Source: Schistosoma mansoni
Lineage: Eukaryota; Platyhelminthes; Trematoda; Strigeidida; Schistosomatidae
Direction: 5' to 3'
NCBI RefSeq assembly: GCF_000237925.1
Contig: NC_031495.1
Location: 25,686,872-25,750,871, forward strand
Length of the DNA stretch: 64,000 nt
Under the pieces are notes generated by a model. The model saw only the letters and a program-made list of their open reading frames with translations, ran no database searches and had not been told where the DNA came from. The stretch's first letter is position 1. Each line of letters opens with the position of its first letter. The position numbers were made by a program, and so were the translations under genes. Positions 24,396 through 37,700 of the stretch are shown here, piece after piece.

Positions 24396-25576
24396 GTTCT
24401 GAAAAACAGAATAAATGTTAGAGCTATAAAAATAATGTAATAAATTTGTTAGAAATGATTCTTCAAACATCTGCATTATACGTGACAAAGAACCTAAATG
24501 TGAATTCTTCTTATAATGCCCTACTGGAAGTTTGTTGTTATTTATGAAAATCATGATTTTTTTTAAAGGGAAAAGAGTATATGCGATAAATTTATCCGTT
24601 ATGGTTTAACAAAGAATAGATAAGCACAATGAATAAAATCTGTCTTTGAACATTTACTTAGTACTACACACCATATTAATGTAAAAGTTACTTGTAAAGT
24701 TATCCGTCGAATCTAATCCAGCTCGCCCAATGTTTTAATATTTCTTCTTCTACATACACCGAAAACCAATATAGATTTTGATTATTAAACCTAAGTCATT
24801 CATTTAAAACATATTTGCACGGTTTTTTTAAAAACTGATCTCTTGAGAACTGTGCCTGTATTTTGCAATTGGTCTCCTTATACTTCCATAATCAGTTTTA
24901 ATGATTAGCTAATGAATGTTTACATCTTTGTTACTAGTTCATCATTATTTTTATGATAATAAACTGTAATGATTACTACTGAATAATTTAAAAGCTACTT
25001 CGTCTGTAATGATTATACACCCAATTGGAAAATCTATGCTGTAGTGTTATACAAACAGTGCTCAGTGTACTAAGAAAAAAAGGTTTATCTTTACTCAATT
25101 TCTTAATTATGAGCATCTTGATGAAAAGGTCTAATGTATAACGTTTAATAAGCACTAACATATATACACGATCCAAATTTGTTTTTAAACACTGAACAAA
25201 ACTAAGACCTTACTAATCTATCTCACTGCGTAATTACTTTTCTCAGAATCTTATCAGCACATAGAATAATAATTACTTGATCAGTGACCTTACACTAATA
25301 ACAAATCATTCTAATAAGAAAAATTATCACAGCTTCACTAAATCCACATCTCTTTGTATAATTATATTAACAGTATACTTTATCCCAATAGATCAGTTGT
25401 AATGAGTCTATTAATGTGTTCTAATTCATCACTATTGCTTATCCTATGTAGAAAAACCAAAAAAATAAAGAATCTAAAACGGATTATTTTATTTAATTTC
25501 AAACAAGTAATTGTTTTTCTAATCAAATATCTATTATCAGAAGGGCGTTTTGCGGAGATTTCAGTAATTTTATATA
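24396..25576. other. non-coding stretch
   Basis: No feature recognised. Confidence 0.5.
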
Positions 25577-26203
25577 GTTGAGATCATGAGTCAATTGAAG
25601 CTAGACCACCATGGAAAACCTGGAAGCACTTGACAGCCGTCCAATTATCTAATCTATTTCAATGACAAATAAACTGCCTTAACTGACTCAATATTTTTTT
25701 AAAAATATACACAAAAATTCACTTGGGTATCGTTTTGTTTGAATCTTTCCCATTGATGTTTACGACTGCCATTTGATCAGTCTTTTATTGNNNNNNNNNN
25801 NNNNNNNNNNNNNNNNNNNNNNNNNNNNNNNNNNNNNNNNNNNNNNNNNNNNNNNNNNNNNNNNNNNNNNNNNNNNNNNNNNNNNNNNNNNNNNNNNNNN
25901 NNNNNNNNNNNNNNNNNNNNNNNNNNNNNNNNNNNNNNNNNNNNNNNNNNNNNNNNNNNNNNNNNNNNNNNNNNNNNNNNNNNNNNNNNNGAGAGAATGG
26001 CAAAAGGAACGTATAAGGGAATCCTACCCCCACCAAAAGGGTCGACAAGCCGAGGTCTGATTACAGCGACAGATCAGTCATGTATTCCATAGAGTCAAGG
26101 AGAGCGACAGTGATGAACGGAATGCTAGTTTTGAGCAAGACATCGTGTTGTTATAACGTCTACTCTACCAAGTTATGCCTCTAAAATGACTCATGATCTC
26201 AAC
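25577..26203. repeat. fold-back family copy interrupted by an Sm-alpha-like tail and a gap
   Basis: The left end reads TTGAGATCATGAGTCAATTG followed by AAGCTAGACCACCATGG; the right end reads ATGACTCATGATCTCAACTT, the inverse of the left end. Inside, at 25713-25790, an Sm-alpha-like tail on the minus strand runs into the assembly gap. The part after the gap (25991-26160) is not recognised. If the two ends belong together, one repeat has been inserted into another. Confidence 0.5.
25791..25990. other. assembly gap (200 N)
   Basis: Exactly 200 N inside a nest of dispersed repeats, which probably caused the break in assembly. Confidence 0.99.
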
Positions 26204-26634
26204 TTTATACAAATATTTATTACTTAAAAATCAGTTTATCTTGTTATAATTTTTAAAAAAATTTTATCCTCTCTGTTCAATGTTCAAGAATATTTGAATC
26301 ATTTTTTGTATCAAATTGTTTTCTATTGTTTTACAATGTTTGTTTGTTTGTTTTGTTAAAATCATGTAATCACAACATAACTATTCATGGAATAAAGATC
26401 ATTTATTTATCTAATTTTTTTGTTTGTTAGAATGGATTATACATACATTTATCATTAGAACGAAATGATATAGTTATGCAAAATATCACTTTACTACATA
26501 GATTATCATCATACTCTAGTCTATGATCTGATCTGAAGTATGTATACTGAATAATTAGTAAACTAAATAGTCATTCAGTTAAATAATTATAAAATATTCT
26601 ATTGAATTATATCTTAACTTTTTATATATAGTTT

Positions 26635-26985
26635 AAATCATGAGTCAATTGAAGTTAGACCACCATGGAAAACCTGGAAGCACTGAACGGCCATTTCACC
26701 CTATTGTGGAACTCCTCAGCAGCGCGCATCCACGATCCCGCCTCGCGAGATTCGAACACAGAACCTACTAGTCTCGCGCGCGAGCAGTTAACTGATAGAC
26801 CACTGAGCCGGCATCCAACGGTGTTAACGTCCAACTTCAACCAATCCACGAAGTTGAGCAACCATTTCACCATTGTCTTCAGTGAGTTGATATGTCCCAA
26901 CAGAACTGGTTGAACTCCACTGGTTACTGCTTCTCACTAGAACTCCAGGAAATACCTCATGGAGCCAGTCGCTAGTGAGCATATG
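26635..26985 (-). repeat. tRNA-derived repeat with near-intact hammerhead core (second family)
   Basis: The plus-strand left end is AAATCATGAGTCAATTGAAG. On the minus strand: A-box-like TGGTCTATCAGTTAACTGC, a B-box-like TTCGAATCTCG, and then the ribozyme CTGAGGA, stem II GTTCC/GGGT around ACAATA, GAAA, TGGCCG, TT and CAGTG. The seven-base core and GAAA are intact; the base pair closing stem II and the cleavage triplet (GUU) are weaker than in the 27838 copy. It is colinear with 16620-16975. Confidence 0.75.
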
Positions 26986-27837
26986 ATAAGTTAATTTTCA
27001 CTTAAAGAAAGTGAATTTCTACTTACAACTACTTTTCGTGCTAATAAACTGAAAACTATGATCATTAGAAGATCAGTGGTTGAGTTTGAGATGAGATTCC
27101 GTATGATCAAATGTGAAATCGTGACTAGTCAGGTCAAAGTAATCTCAGGAGTGAGTTAGTCATCAATTTAGACATTGAATAATTGTTGCTTTCAAGCAAT
27201 AGTTGTCTGAATCCGGAAATACTGGTTCATCAAATTCTAAACTTGTAATCTGAAGGTATAGTCTTCACTGTGAAACCTTAAGATTATTCATTCTGTTGCA
27301 TATCTTTAGTATACATTGCTTGGTACTTCTCACCTGAAGAGAAAGAACTTCCGAGTGTTTTTTGACTTTCTCCAGATAATCTCTAACGATAACGAAAGCT
27401 TTCTTAAAATGCGTTTGTGAGAATTTATAAATTTCGAAACGAATATTCTAACTACGTTGTAGATCAATTGTAAATCACAAGGTTAACAATAAGGATATAA
27501 GAATGGACATCATAGGGTGAACATAATCATAATGTATTTTTCAAAAGAAATTTTTTATAGGAGTTTACATATATTTAAATATCTATTTACTTAACACCTA
27601 ATTAACCTTTACCATTCTTTTATTTATGATATATATATGTGTCCAAAATCCAGATCACTGATTTATTCGGATACATATCATATCTACTAGTTAAAATAAC
27701 CATATAACATCAAAGCTGTACAACAAAATATTAAGAAATTCATCTTTTATTGTTTTTGTGTCTTACTTTTTAAAATGACTTAACTGACTATATTCTGCCA
27801 AAAAGCAAGCTATAAATGAATAATGATTATCATAGTT

Positions 27838-28100
27838 AAAATCATGAGTCAATTGACGTTAGACCACCAAGGAAAACGTGGAAGCACTGGATGGCTGTTT
27901 CGTTCTATTGTGTCGGCTCAGTGGTCTATCGGTTAAGTGCTCTGGCATGAAATTCGTAGGTCCTGGGTTCGAATCTCGCGAGGCGAGATCGTGGATGCTC
28001 ACTGCTGAAGAGTTCCACAATGGGACGAAACGGCCGTCCAGTGCTTCCAGGTTTTCCATGGTGGTCTAGCTTTAACTGACTCATGATTTCAATTATGCAA
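27838..28100 (+). repeat. tRNA-derived fold-back repeat carrying an intact hammerhead
   Basis: The left end reads AAAATCATGAGTCAATTGAC then GTTAGACCACC; the right end reads GGTGGTCTAGCTTTAACTGA then CTCATGATTT, so arms of about 70 bases are inverted copies of each other. Between them, on the plus strand, lies a tRNA-like region (27913-27990) with A-box-like TGGTCTATCGGTTAAGTGC and B box GGTTCGAATCT, then the hammerhead at 28000-28043. No protein is encoded. The tRNA-like boxes suggest RNA polymerase III transcription and a SINE origin. Confidence 0.8.
28000..28043 (+). ncRNA. hammerhead ribozyme (type I, minimal stem III), second repeat family
   Basis: All elements are present in order: stem I 5' strand CACTG, core CTGAAGA (CUGANGA, N is A), stem II GTTCC-ACAAT-GGGAC (five pairs, one G-U), GAAA, stem III CGG/CCG with no loop, cleavage triplet GTC, then stem I 3' strand CAGTG, the exact complement of CACTG. 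Flanking GGA (27993-27995) and TCC allow stem I to extend past an internal loop. Such short stem III ribozymes usually cleave best as dimers. Predicted cleavage is after 28038. Confidence 0.75.
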
Positions 28101-28600
28101 ATAGTGAAATCTCCACAAAACCCCTTCTGAATAATGATTAATTGCCTTGACAACCTTAACAGAAATATAATTTACAAAGCTCTATATATAGTTTACCGTC
28201 TAATATTGACTAGTAAAATTTTAGTTTTACAGAGACAATTTTATTAATTTTGTCCATAAAGAATCCAATATTATTCTGTTTATTTTATTGGTCTGATTAG
28301 TTTGTCAAAAAAATATTTAAAAAAAAAACAAACTCGGTCAGGCATCATCAAGAATTGATCGATTATTGTCTAATGATTCCCATATTTTATTCAATATTCC
28401 CCCCTTTACATATATGTCTGTCCTACTAATTTTTTGTTCAATATTGTTCATTCAAAGTTTCTAATTATCGCGTCAATTGATACAATCTATTCTATTTGAA
28501 TAAAATGCTTATTATAGTAATGGACATTTTACTATGATTGGATAATTTAGAAAAAAAAACATTTTTTTGTGTTTTTTTATTTTGGGAATCGAAATGTGCT
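28101..28600. other. region upstream of the M6 gene
   Basis: AT-rich, with homopolymer runs; no repeat or exon recognised before the TATA box at 28601. Confidence 0.4.
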
Positions 28601-28608
28601 TATAAAAG
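28601..28608 (+). promoter_or_regulatory. candidate TATA box of the M6/PLP-family gene
   Basis: TATAAAAG lies about 160 bases before the start codon at 28766. Position and sequence fit a core promoter, but no transcript start is visible, and schistosome mRNAs may be trans-spliced. Confidence 0.4.
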
Positions 28609-28765
28609 CTCATTAGATTAGAAATTTGACAACAGGATAAACCAAAAAAATTATAATAATCAAGTTTTCTCAATCAAAAGTTTACAATTGGATTGTATTA
28701 TTGAATAAATAAATAAATTATTGAAATTTCATTTATCTAATTATATTCATTAAGGATATATCATA

Positions 28766-28784
28766 ATGTCTGAATATTATGAAG
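28766..28784 (+). CDS. M6/PLP-family gene, exon 1
   Basis: ATG plus five codons and one base (MSEYYE, then G) before a GTGAGA donor. The split Gly codon is completed by the first two bases of exon 2. The N-terminus has no signal peptide, as expected for this family. A TATA box lies about 160 bases upstream. This is the least certain exon, since a 19-base coding piece can arise by chance. Confidence 0.65.
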
Positions 28785-31700
28785 GTGAGAAATGTTAATT
28801 TTTTAATAAAAATTTATATTTTCTTTTTGTTTAAACTAAAAACTGAAATTAACTGTAAACTGTCAATGAACAAACTAGATCTGTTATTTCATATTGGTTA
28901 AATAGATAGCGAATGAAATAGACTTTACCATTAAAAAAAGAAACTGTTTCTATTTATTGTTTGATTTGTTTAAAACAATAAAACATTTTAAAAAACGAGT
29001 TTTTAAAGCTCTAAGTATTAGTGTGCTATATCTCATTACAAGCTGCAACAGAGTTGTTCACAGACAGTCAGTCAACCAACTACAGCGTAGGACCAGACAC
29101 ATATATGTATCGTTCCAAGTTGTCATACCTCATCAACACAACAAGTTGAACACCGAATTCATAGAAATAGTTACTCCAATGACAGTAATGTATAAAAGAA
29201 GGAGTGTATATAAGAATATATACAGAAAGAAAGAATTAGTTCGTAGAAATAAATGTATAAAGCTATTTTAATCTCACGGTTTAACGGAAAAGAGTGTATA
29301 CACCTACACCATTGTAATCGATTTTGAGCCATGTCACACACAGTCTCCAACCATTGGTTACGATAGTCACGTGGACCCCAACCAAGTGGTCTGCATCTAC
29401 CAACATGGCTCAGACTAAAAGCTAGTGATTTCAAGGACTGATGCCATGTCTTGGTTTGGCCACCCTTAACTTTTTTCCATCCGTCTGTAACACTAGTCAG
29501 CATTGAGTGACGTGGTATTCGGTGTTTGGACATGAGTAATACGTGGCCCAAAGATCTCAGTCGGTGAAGTTTCATGACCTCGTCAACCGATTTACCATCA
29601 TTCCCTAATACCCTGCGTTTATCCTCACTATTATTTACCCGGTGATTCCAACAGATGCGAGCAATATTTCTAAGGCATCTGTGATCAAATACTAGTAACT
29701 TACGAGTATCTTCCACTCCTAATGGTCACGTTTCGCAGCCGTAAAGTAGAATGGAACGAACTGTCTCTCAGTACACTCGTCCCTTAATTAATAAACGGAT
29801 ATCTCGCCTTCACCATAGGTGACGTAAGTTAGGAAAGGCAAAACTAAGATGACGAGAAAGTTATTTCCTGCAGTAGGTCTATCATGTGGTTAAACAGAAA
29901 TGGAAATAGTGGACAGCCTTGTTGGACACCACGTGAGGTTGCAAAATCAGATGACAGTTTGCCATAAGCTCTCACTCGACTGGTAGTGTTCGAGTAAAGA
30001 GCCTTCACAAGGTTTATGTACTTCTGAGGTACACCTTTCAATGACAGACACTGCCACAGAACCTCTCGGTTTACAGAGTCAAATGCTGCTTTCAAGTCAA
30101 GAAAAACTATCATTGTCGGACGCCGATAAGCATGCCTGTGTTCCAAAACCTGACAGATAGTGAATATGTGGTCCAGCCTGATTTTTTCATGTTTGCAGTT
30201 CACGAGTCTTTGTTAAGCGTCCGATAATTATTGAGGTTAGTATTTTAGATGCTATGTTAATCAAACTAATCACTCTGTGGTTATCATAGGATGATTTTGA
30301 CGTCTTGTTCACAAATTAGTCACCGTGATGTGAATATTGTTATATTACAACCACTAGATAAACATTATCTTGCGACAAAATACTCATACACTCAAAAGAG
30401 CATTCTTTCTAACTCGTTGATATGCTTTAGAAATGATGTATAGTCTTTTGGCTGATAAAAATGTCATCTTTGAAACCGAAGCATATAAACTTTCAATATG
30501 TAATTAATATGTAGTGTATTCTACAGCCTACTCTTATTCGAATTAGTGTCAGCTTATAAGTAACATCACAGTTCACAGTTTCCACCATAATAACTGTATT
30601 TATGTAAAACTCAATAAATTAAAACTGGAAAGGATATTCGCAATTTCGGAAGAAAAATAATATCTGGATAATTATGACAAAAAAACAGTCTCTTTTGTAT
30701 TAGTCATTCTGATGAACATATGGTAATTTTAAGTTAAAATTGAAGAATAAAAACAATTGCATTACTCGGGTGATTTTCATTACAAACTGGTTTCAACTAG
30801 ATGACCATCATAAACCAAGAAGTACTGAACAGCTATTTCGTCTAGTTCCAAACACCTTAGCAACGCACATTCACAATGTCTATAAGAAATCGAACTTCGG
30901 AACCTCAGAGTTAGTACAATTTGACAGATGAGTCAACTTCTAACAGGTCTCATAACTAACTTCAATTAGATTTTGATGTGATACAATCCTCGTCGAATGA
31001 TAATTGGTTAGTCACTATCCCACTACTCGTCTGAGTGGCTTCACAGGTCAAACCTATTTGCTTATAAGATTGGTCTCAAAACTAGTCACTACTCAATGCA
31101 GGATTGTTTTCATCAGTACTAGATAGAAAACTAAAACTGCATGTCATATGATAAAAAGTTTCGGTATATTAACAATGGCGGCAGATCATCATAAACAAAA
31201 GTTTGATCCATGTGAAATTATATCTTCAGAAGGCTGTTTAGACGTAAATAATAAACGCTTTTCGTAAATACAAGTAGCGTGCATTGATGGACGAAAAATC
31301 TACCAAACTACTTTTTTGCTCGTAAGAATTTCAAGTCAACCAGAACTGACTCTATAAAATGCGATTTTCAGAAAATGAAACCCAATCTTTTCAAGAAAAC
31401 TGTTTAATTTTCATTTCTATTTTAGTAAGACTGTATTTAGTTTTTACGCTGACAAGTCAATAAATTACAATACATGCGTAAACACTTATTCTGTTCAACA
31501 TATATTCAGAACAACATACATATTTTATTATTTTTCTTTTAAAACAACAACGATTTTACATAAGTTTAAAAATTGTGTTACAATACTTGACCCCGATAGA
31601 CAGCCTTTTAATTTTTAAAAGGTTTTGAAGGGAACAGTTGTCCGGTACAAATATTTACAATTATCAAAATGGTGATATCCATTCAAACCTATTTATTGAA

Positions 31701-34700
31701 AAATACTTAAATCAAATATGCTGATTAAACTGTAGTCTGAAACATCACAACGAACTGAATTTTCATTAGTTTTGTAAATATAAAATTAAATTTTGTTATA
31801 AGCAAAGATGGATAGTGACAAGCTGACGAGTCCCGAATAGGACGAAACGCGCGTCCTGGATTCCACTACTAGCCACTATCCATCTTTGCTTATAATGCTT
31901 GTGAATTAAGGCAATATCGAGGCAATACGCACAGTATGCACATATGCCAATAACAGACTGACCAGTTGCAGTCCTAAACATCAATGGGAAGATTCAAACA
32001 AACAACACTAAGTGAATTTAAATTTTGTTTTAAAAATGAGAATATTTCATAGTTTTACATTTCAACTGTCAGTTAGGACTAATATTTTTTTAGTTTAGGC
32101 TATTAGTCATTATGAAAATGATAAACTTTCATACTGTTACATTTAGTCGAAAATAAACACAAGGATAATGCTTGAATCGCTGAAGTTGCTGTTAACGGAA
32201 TTACCAATTTAAATATTTTATAAATAATAAATTTAAATAGGATTTTTCGTAAAATCATTTATTTGATATACAATTTGGTTTATATATTACCTAAAATTCT
32301 TCCCCTAGTTACGTTTTTCACAGTGTTTTGTGTTTCGGAAAAAGTGAAAGATTCTAACTTCTGCTTTAAGCTAAAATATGTCTGATGTAGTCATTACATC
32401 TAACACAAATGAAATGCACACCATGGTGACCATAGTAACTAACTATGCAACCAATCATGTTGTCGATATAATTCGTTCGTTCACGATAATTTATAAATAA
32501 GCAGAATAAAATTTCATTGAGTTTATCTAGTCAGGCAGCTGTTGGGCCAAACTCACCACACAAAAGGAAAAAATTTTCAATTTGTCACTGACATTATGAC
32601 CCTCATTTTTACTTCCTTTATTATTTGATTTACTTCAAAAATATCATTCTGTAAACGTATTGAGGTAATTATTTTAAATTTAATTAAATTCTTTAAAACA
32701 ACCTCACAATTATTATGTAACCTATTTTAATAGCTGTTTCGCTTATATTACTCCTTTCTTATCTATTTTATGTAATGCAAATAACTCATCAATTGATAAT
32801 CTTTATAATTCAATGCATTATTATTTATATCTTGTGATTGTGCAACACCATTCATATTTTAAACGTTGTTAATAAAGTCATTTTTGAAAATCTAAGACTA
32901 GGCTTTCACCGTTTACGACAGAACGCACCTATTTCACAAATATTAAAGTGACCAGAATATATATATATATATATAATAATGATATGATAATTTTTAGCCA
33001 ATACTTAGCATTTTGTATGCAATCTTCTCAACTAGTCCCCCTCCACAATCCTCTTTAACCAATATTATATGTTCAATCACAAAGATTTGAAATTTCTTTT
33101 GATACTTTCTAAAGATCTTTCTGATCATATAGACTTTTATTTTGTTTACAACATTAACTGTTCCTGATTTATGTATGAATTCGGTCCAATGGGTTAAACC
33201 TACGATGTACAAGAGTCTCATTCAGTTTTCTTAGGTTATCAAGATACTTCCGACATTATCTTAATGTAATTAATCTCAAACTTGAATGCACACACGATGG
33301 GTTACTGCCAACCACAATGTGTGACAAAAAATAACCGACTTTTAATTCTCTTTTGTAATATCTATCTGGGAAGTAAATCGATTTATTGGTTCAATAGAAT
33401 CGTCAACTTAATGAGATAATTGCCTCTTAGAAAAATCAGGGCAATCGAAATGAACTTTTATTCTATCAAATTTTTCAGCTAACACTATTGATGGAAATAA
33501 CATTGCTCCACGGAATGACCCAAAATTTAGATGTTTTGACTTATACTAATCATTGCTTTTTTATAAATATTACGACGTGTCAGTGTATAACTCGGTAAAT
33601 GCACTCTTTGTAATGAGTTGTTTACCATTAAGACTTTATATTTAAATCAAACATTCATTTCAAAAGATGATCACTTCAAACCAAGAGACACTTAAGTTTG
33701 AACATTGTGTAGTATCGAATTCTTACACATTAGCTCAGTCCCAACATGATTACTTCTCTATATTGGGGTTCTTGTACTTAATTCTAAGTAAAACACTGCG
33801 TTACATAAGATTGAAATGAATATATAAAACTGTTATTCATTGATTTTTAGTTATAATCATAGAATGAAAATTTCTATAATTTTAAATTTGTAATATGATT
33901 TCACTTCAAAAATATGTTAACTATCAGGTATGTAATATAATTTATATTCACTGTTCAAATAAACAAACATTCATTTACCCTGGTACGAGGTTTATAATTG
34001 TTATATACAATTAATAATTACCAGTGCAATTTAGTCTAATCGTATCATAATAGGAATTTTTTGAAAAGTAATTGAATATCAGTATGCTAATTCGTGTAAC
34101 GATTATAGACAGTTGTGTAATGCCAAATTATTATTATTACTGTGCGTATGAATCATTCTTGCATAGTTATAACAATTACCCAACACTAAAATCTGTTGGA
34201 AATTTACAATTTTAATTAAATCACAAAAATCTTTGCATTGAAAATATAAAGTAATGAATCCTGTTATCACTTCTACCATATAACTGACTCTGATTTAAAC
34301 AATTTGAAAAAACTTTAATTTCTGTCTCTCTCTCTCTTTTCATGATTACTAAATGTTTGAAGAATCTGTCTTAAACTAAAATCGACCGATTTTCAACATC
34401 GTTTCATATGTTACTTTGTGATCTTTTATAAAGATTTCCACTGCGTTTCTAAATTAAATTCCTTCCATTCTTTTTATTGATTCCAAACACATTAAACTTA
34501 ATCCATAATCGTTTGACTTGACTTAACCAGAACATCAGGAAGCTAGATGAATGATCAGAGGTACCATTGATCACGGCTTATTTGATTATATGAGTAAAAT
34601 ACAAGACCATAACATCCCACAGTTTATAAATTTCATGTGGTACTTTTCTGATGTAACAAATGTGTGTCAATGTGTTTGTAATTTATGAACGGAAAAACAG

Positions 34701-37700
34701 AGGTAGTAGTAATTATTAAGTTAAAAGCCAACTATAAATTAAAACCGCGTAAAAATACTATAAAACAATTGTTTGATAAACACTCAGTGACAGTAAATAA
34801 ACCACTATATTATGCAATAACCCTGTAAATAAATGTGAATCAATTCAGAATCATTGTAGTCTACTGAACGGTAGTCCACTTTCAAACACCAAATACCTAA
34901 TGAATGAAGATAAGGGTCTAAATGGCTTGAAGTTAATCGTTTCAAAGTATATCCATGAATATGACTTTAAAAATAGTATGTTCTCATAGTTGTGCTCCAG
35001 ATAAGGCATGTTTGAACCAATAATAGTCAGATACGTTTGGGTTCTAGTAATATACTATTATAACAGAACGATCGTTTTATTAAAATAGGGGGAAGACTTT
35101 GGTGGTCGAACATTTCTGCTCATCAGCAAAGCCCCCAATCAGATTTTTGTGAACAGAGTCATTGATGCACTGATTAAATAGAAGTTACAGAAATAAACCT
35201 ATCGTTCGTGTGCGAAATATTCAACTGAGCATGACCAAAAGTTATATGTAAGATAACAAATGATGAATATATGTTATGTGTTAACCCCTTCGCACATTAA
35301 ACCAAATACTTATATTATTTATCAGTAGTATTGCATATTTTAACGACCTTAAACCTCATAATAAGCTTTAAAGTGTATACTGTTTCCCTTTCATAATATT
35401 ATTGTTCGAAACGCTTTATTAACTTTGAGTAACTTATGTTGTCTTTCCTTGCGATATAGATCTATCTGACTCTTTATTTTGACCTCGAAGTTATAAAATC
35501 TTGAGTAAGCTGATTTTTCCAATAGCGAATAGAAACTAATCGCCAAAAAGTTGGTTAATAAATAGACTTTTGCCAAAGAATGGCCTTAATGTCAACCTGA
35601 TTATTAAAGCCAAGTCTATTGGGTCTATTCCAAAACTAAACTATTCAGTCGCCCAAAACGATATTTTTAATTTATCTGATACAAAAGTATAATTTTACTA
35701 CCACTATTACTATTGCTAATAATACTACTAATACAACTACCACTATTACTACAACTAATACTACTACTTCTTACGCTTGTTACCCCTCGGAGAACATAGG
35801 TCGCCAACCAAGATTCTCCAACCAATACTGTTCAGGGCTCTCCTTTCAATTTGCTACCCGTTTATTCCGTGTCTTCCTCGAATTCTCAAAGCAGAGTGTT
35901 CTTAGGCCTTTCTCTTCGCCTTTTGCCTTCAGGATTCCAGGTTAGGGCTTGCCATATGAAGCAGATTGATGATTTTTTCAATACTTGTCCTATCCACCGC
36001 TAGCGTCTTTTCTTAATTCCCACTTCAGCTGGAAGTTGGTTTGTTCTGTCGAGTTATATCCCTACATTTCTGTAGCTACTTGATTGGTCCTTCTAGTCTC
36101 CCAAATTGTCCGGATATTCCATGTACCCATATTAATTGTTGCTCTCGTTATCCGAAGGGGCATCGGCCTCGCGATTTTCGAAGAATCTCGTCTTTCACTA
36201 TTAGGTATCATCACTCTTCCACATGAAGAGCCTTCAACTCCCAGGACAGAGTTTCGATGGTTCAAATTGTTTTTTTCTAGTTAGCGTGTTCTAGCAAGGT
36301 TGTTTTCTAAGGAATGGAGTTTTGATCCCATGATCAAACCTCCTCCTCTATCTGGGCTTGAGATCGGTAGTAACCCTGGAAGGACCACAGACGGACTTAT
36401 AGCTTCATAATAAATGAAAATTTTCAGATAGGAAAATGTCAAAAATGTTTTATTATAGAAGAATCACTGTCAGGATACTGTACATGACTCCATTATGAAG
36501 CTTATTTGTTTATTATTATTAACGGCTTTATCCAATATTATATTTTGGTGCAATATAGAATTCTCAGCACAAGGTATTTCAACAAGTTTCTTTTACAAAA
36601 ACAAAAAAAGAAAGGAAAAAGGTGAAAAAAATATCCAAATCTGTACAACTTTTCAAATTAGAGACATGTTTAAGAATAAAGGTTATTTACTAGGCTAACT
36701 CTAACAACCTGTTCGTCACAAAGTATATTTGCCCAGAAAAAAATAATGGAGAACAACAAAGAACATAAGGTACTATGCAGGAATTGACAAATTGTAAGAG
36801 TAAATGTCGAGTAATCGAAAAAGCATGGCTCCTCTTTACGTAGTAAGTCAGACGGAAAACTTTCTACGATAACAGTAAAACATGAGAAGACTAAGAGACA
36901 TCAGATGGAAAGGTAACACCAAGATAATTGACCTTCGACACATATCCTATCTCGAAAATCATTTCCAAATTAATCATAATTCATATGTTCATTGGATAAG
37001 GCAGGATTAATTGCAACGATTGTGCTCTAGATACATTATTCTTAAACGTCCTACTTGTCATATTTTTCTGTGGACACTATGATTCATGTTTACATCTCAT
37101 AACATTAAGTATGGCATACAGATAAATTTTGTTATATCATAAAAAATAATGTTGCACAGATAACGGAAATGCAATAAAAATATAAACTCAAAATACCAGG
37201 TGATTCTAAAATTGTAGTTACAGTGAACTTCATCTTGTTAATCAACTAGCCTATTCGATTGACTGGTCAACTGTCATATCATAGATGAGTTAGATGGGAA
37301 TTCAAGAAAGCAAGACTTACATTTTTGACGATATCAAGACTGTATTTATTTTGCATCAATAGGTAGTATTTATGTGAATTATTTAACCTCATTTCAGACG
37401 ATTGTTTTAATGTTCATATTCAGTAAATAATTATCAATGTTCATGTTTGTTTTAAACAAAATTTATTTAGCAATTGAATTATATACGTAATAGATAAATA
37501 TGAAAAATATGATTAGCTTAGTTATGTGATTATGAACAAAACAAGATTGATAAAAATTGTACTGACTTTTTGATCCAATCTAATTGTTTTACTACTACTT
37601 CAACATGTAGTTATAAAAAGAAGCAGTAACGTATTCAATAAGTCATCCATGAAAATAGGATTTACCTCGACTGAAGTTAAATGCAAACGATATTGTCGTG

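Noticed and set aside
24213-24554. Open frame in the GC-richer repeat as a host gene
   Set aside because: It overlaps a repeat that recurs at the right window edge and has no family resemblance.
27913-27990. Functional tRNA gene
   Set aside because: Same reasoning: the tRNA-like part lies inside the fold-back repeat and recurs at 16620 and 26635.
35100-35150. Hammerhead-like CTGATGAGCAGAAATG on the minus strand
   Set aside because: CTGATGA and GAAA are present, but only three bases separate them, so stem II cannot form.
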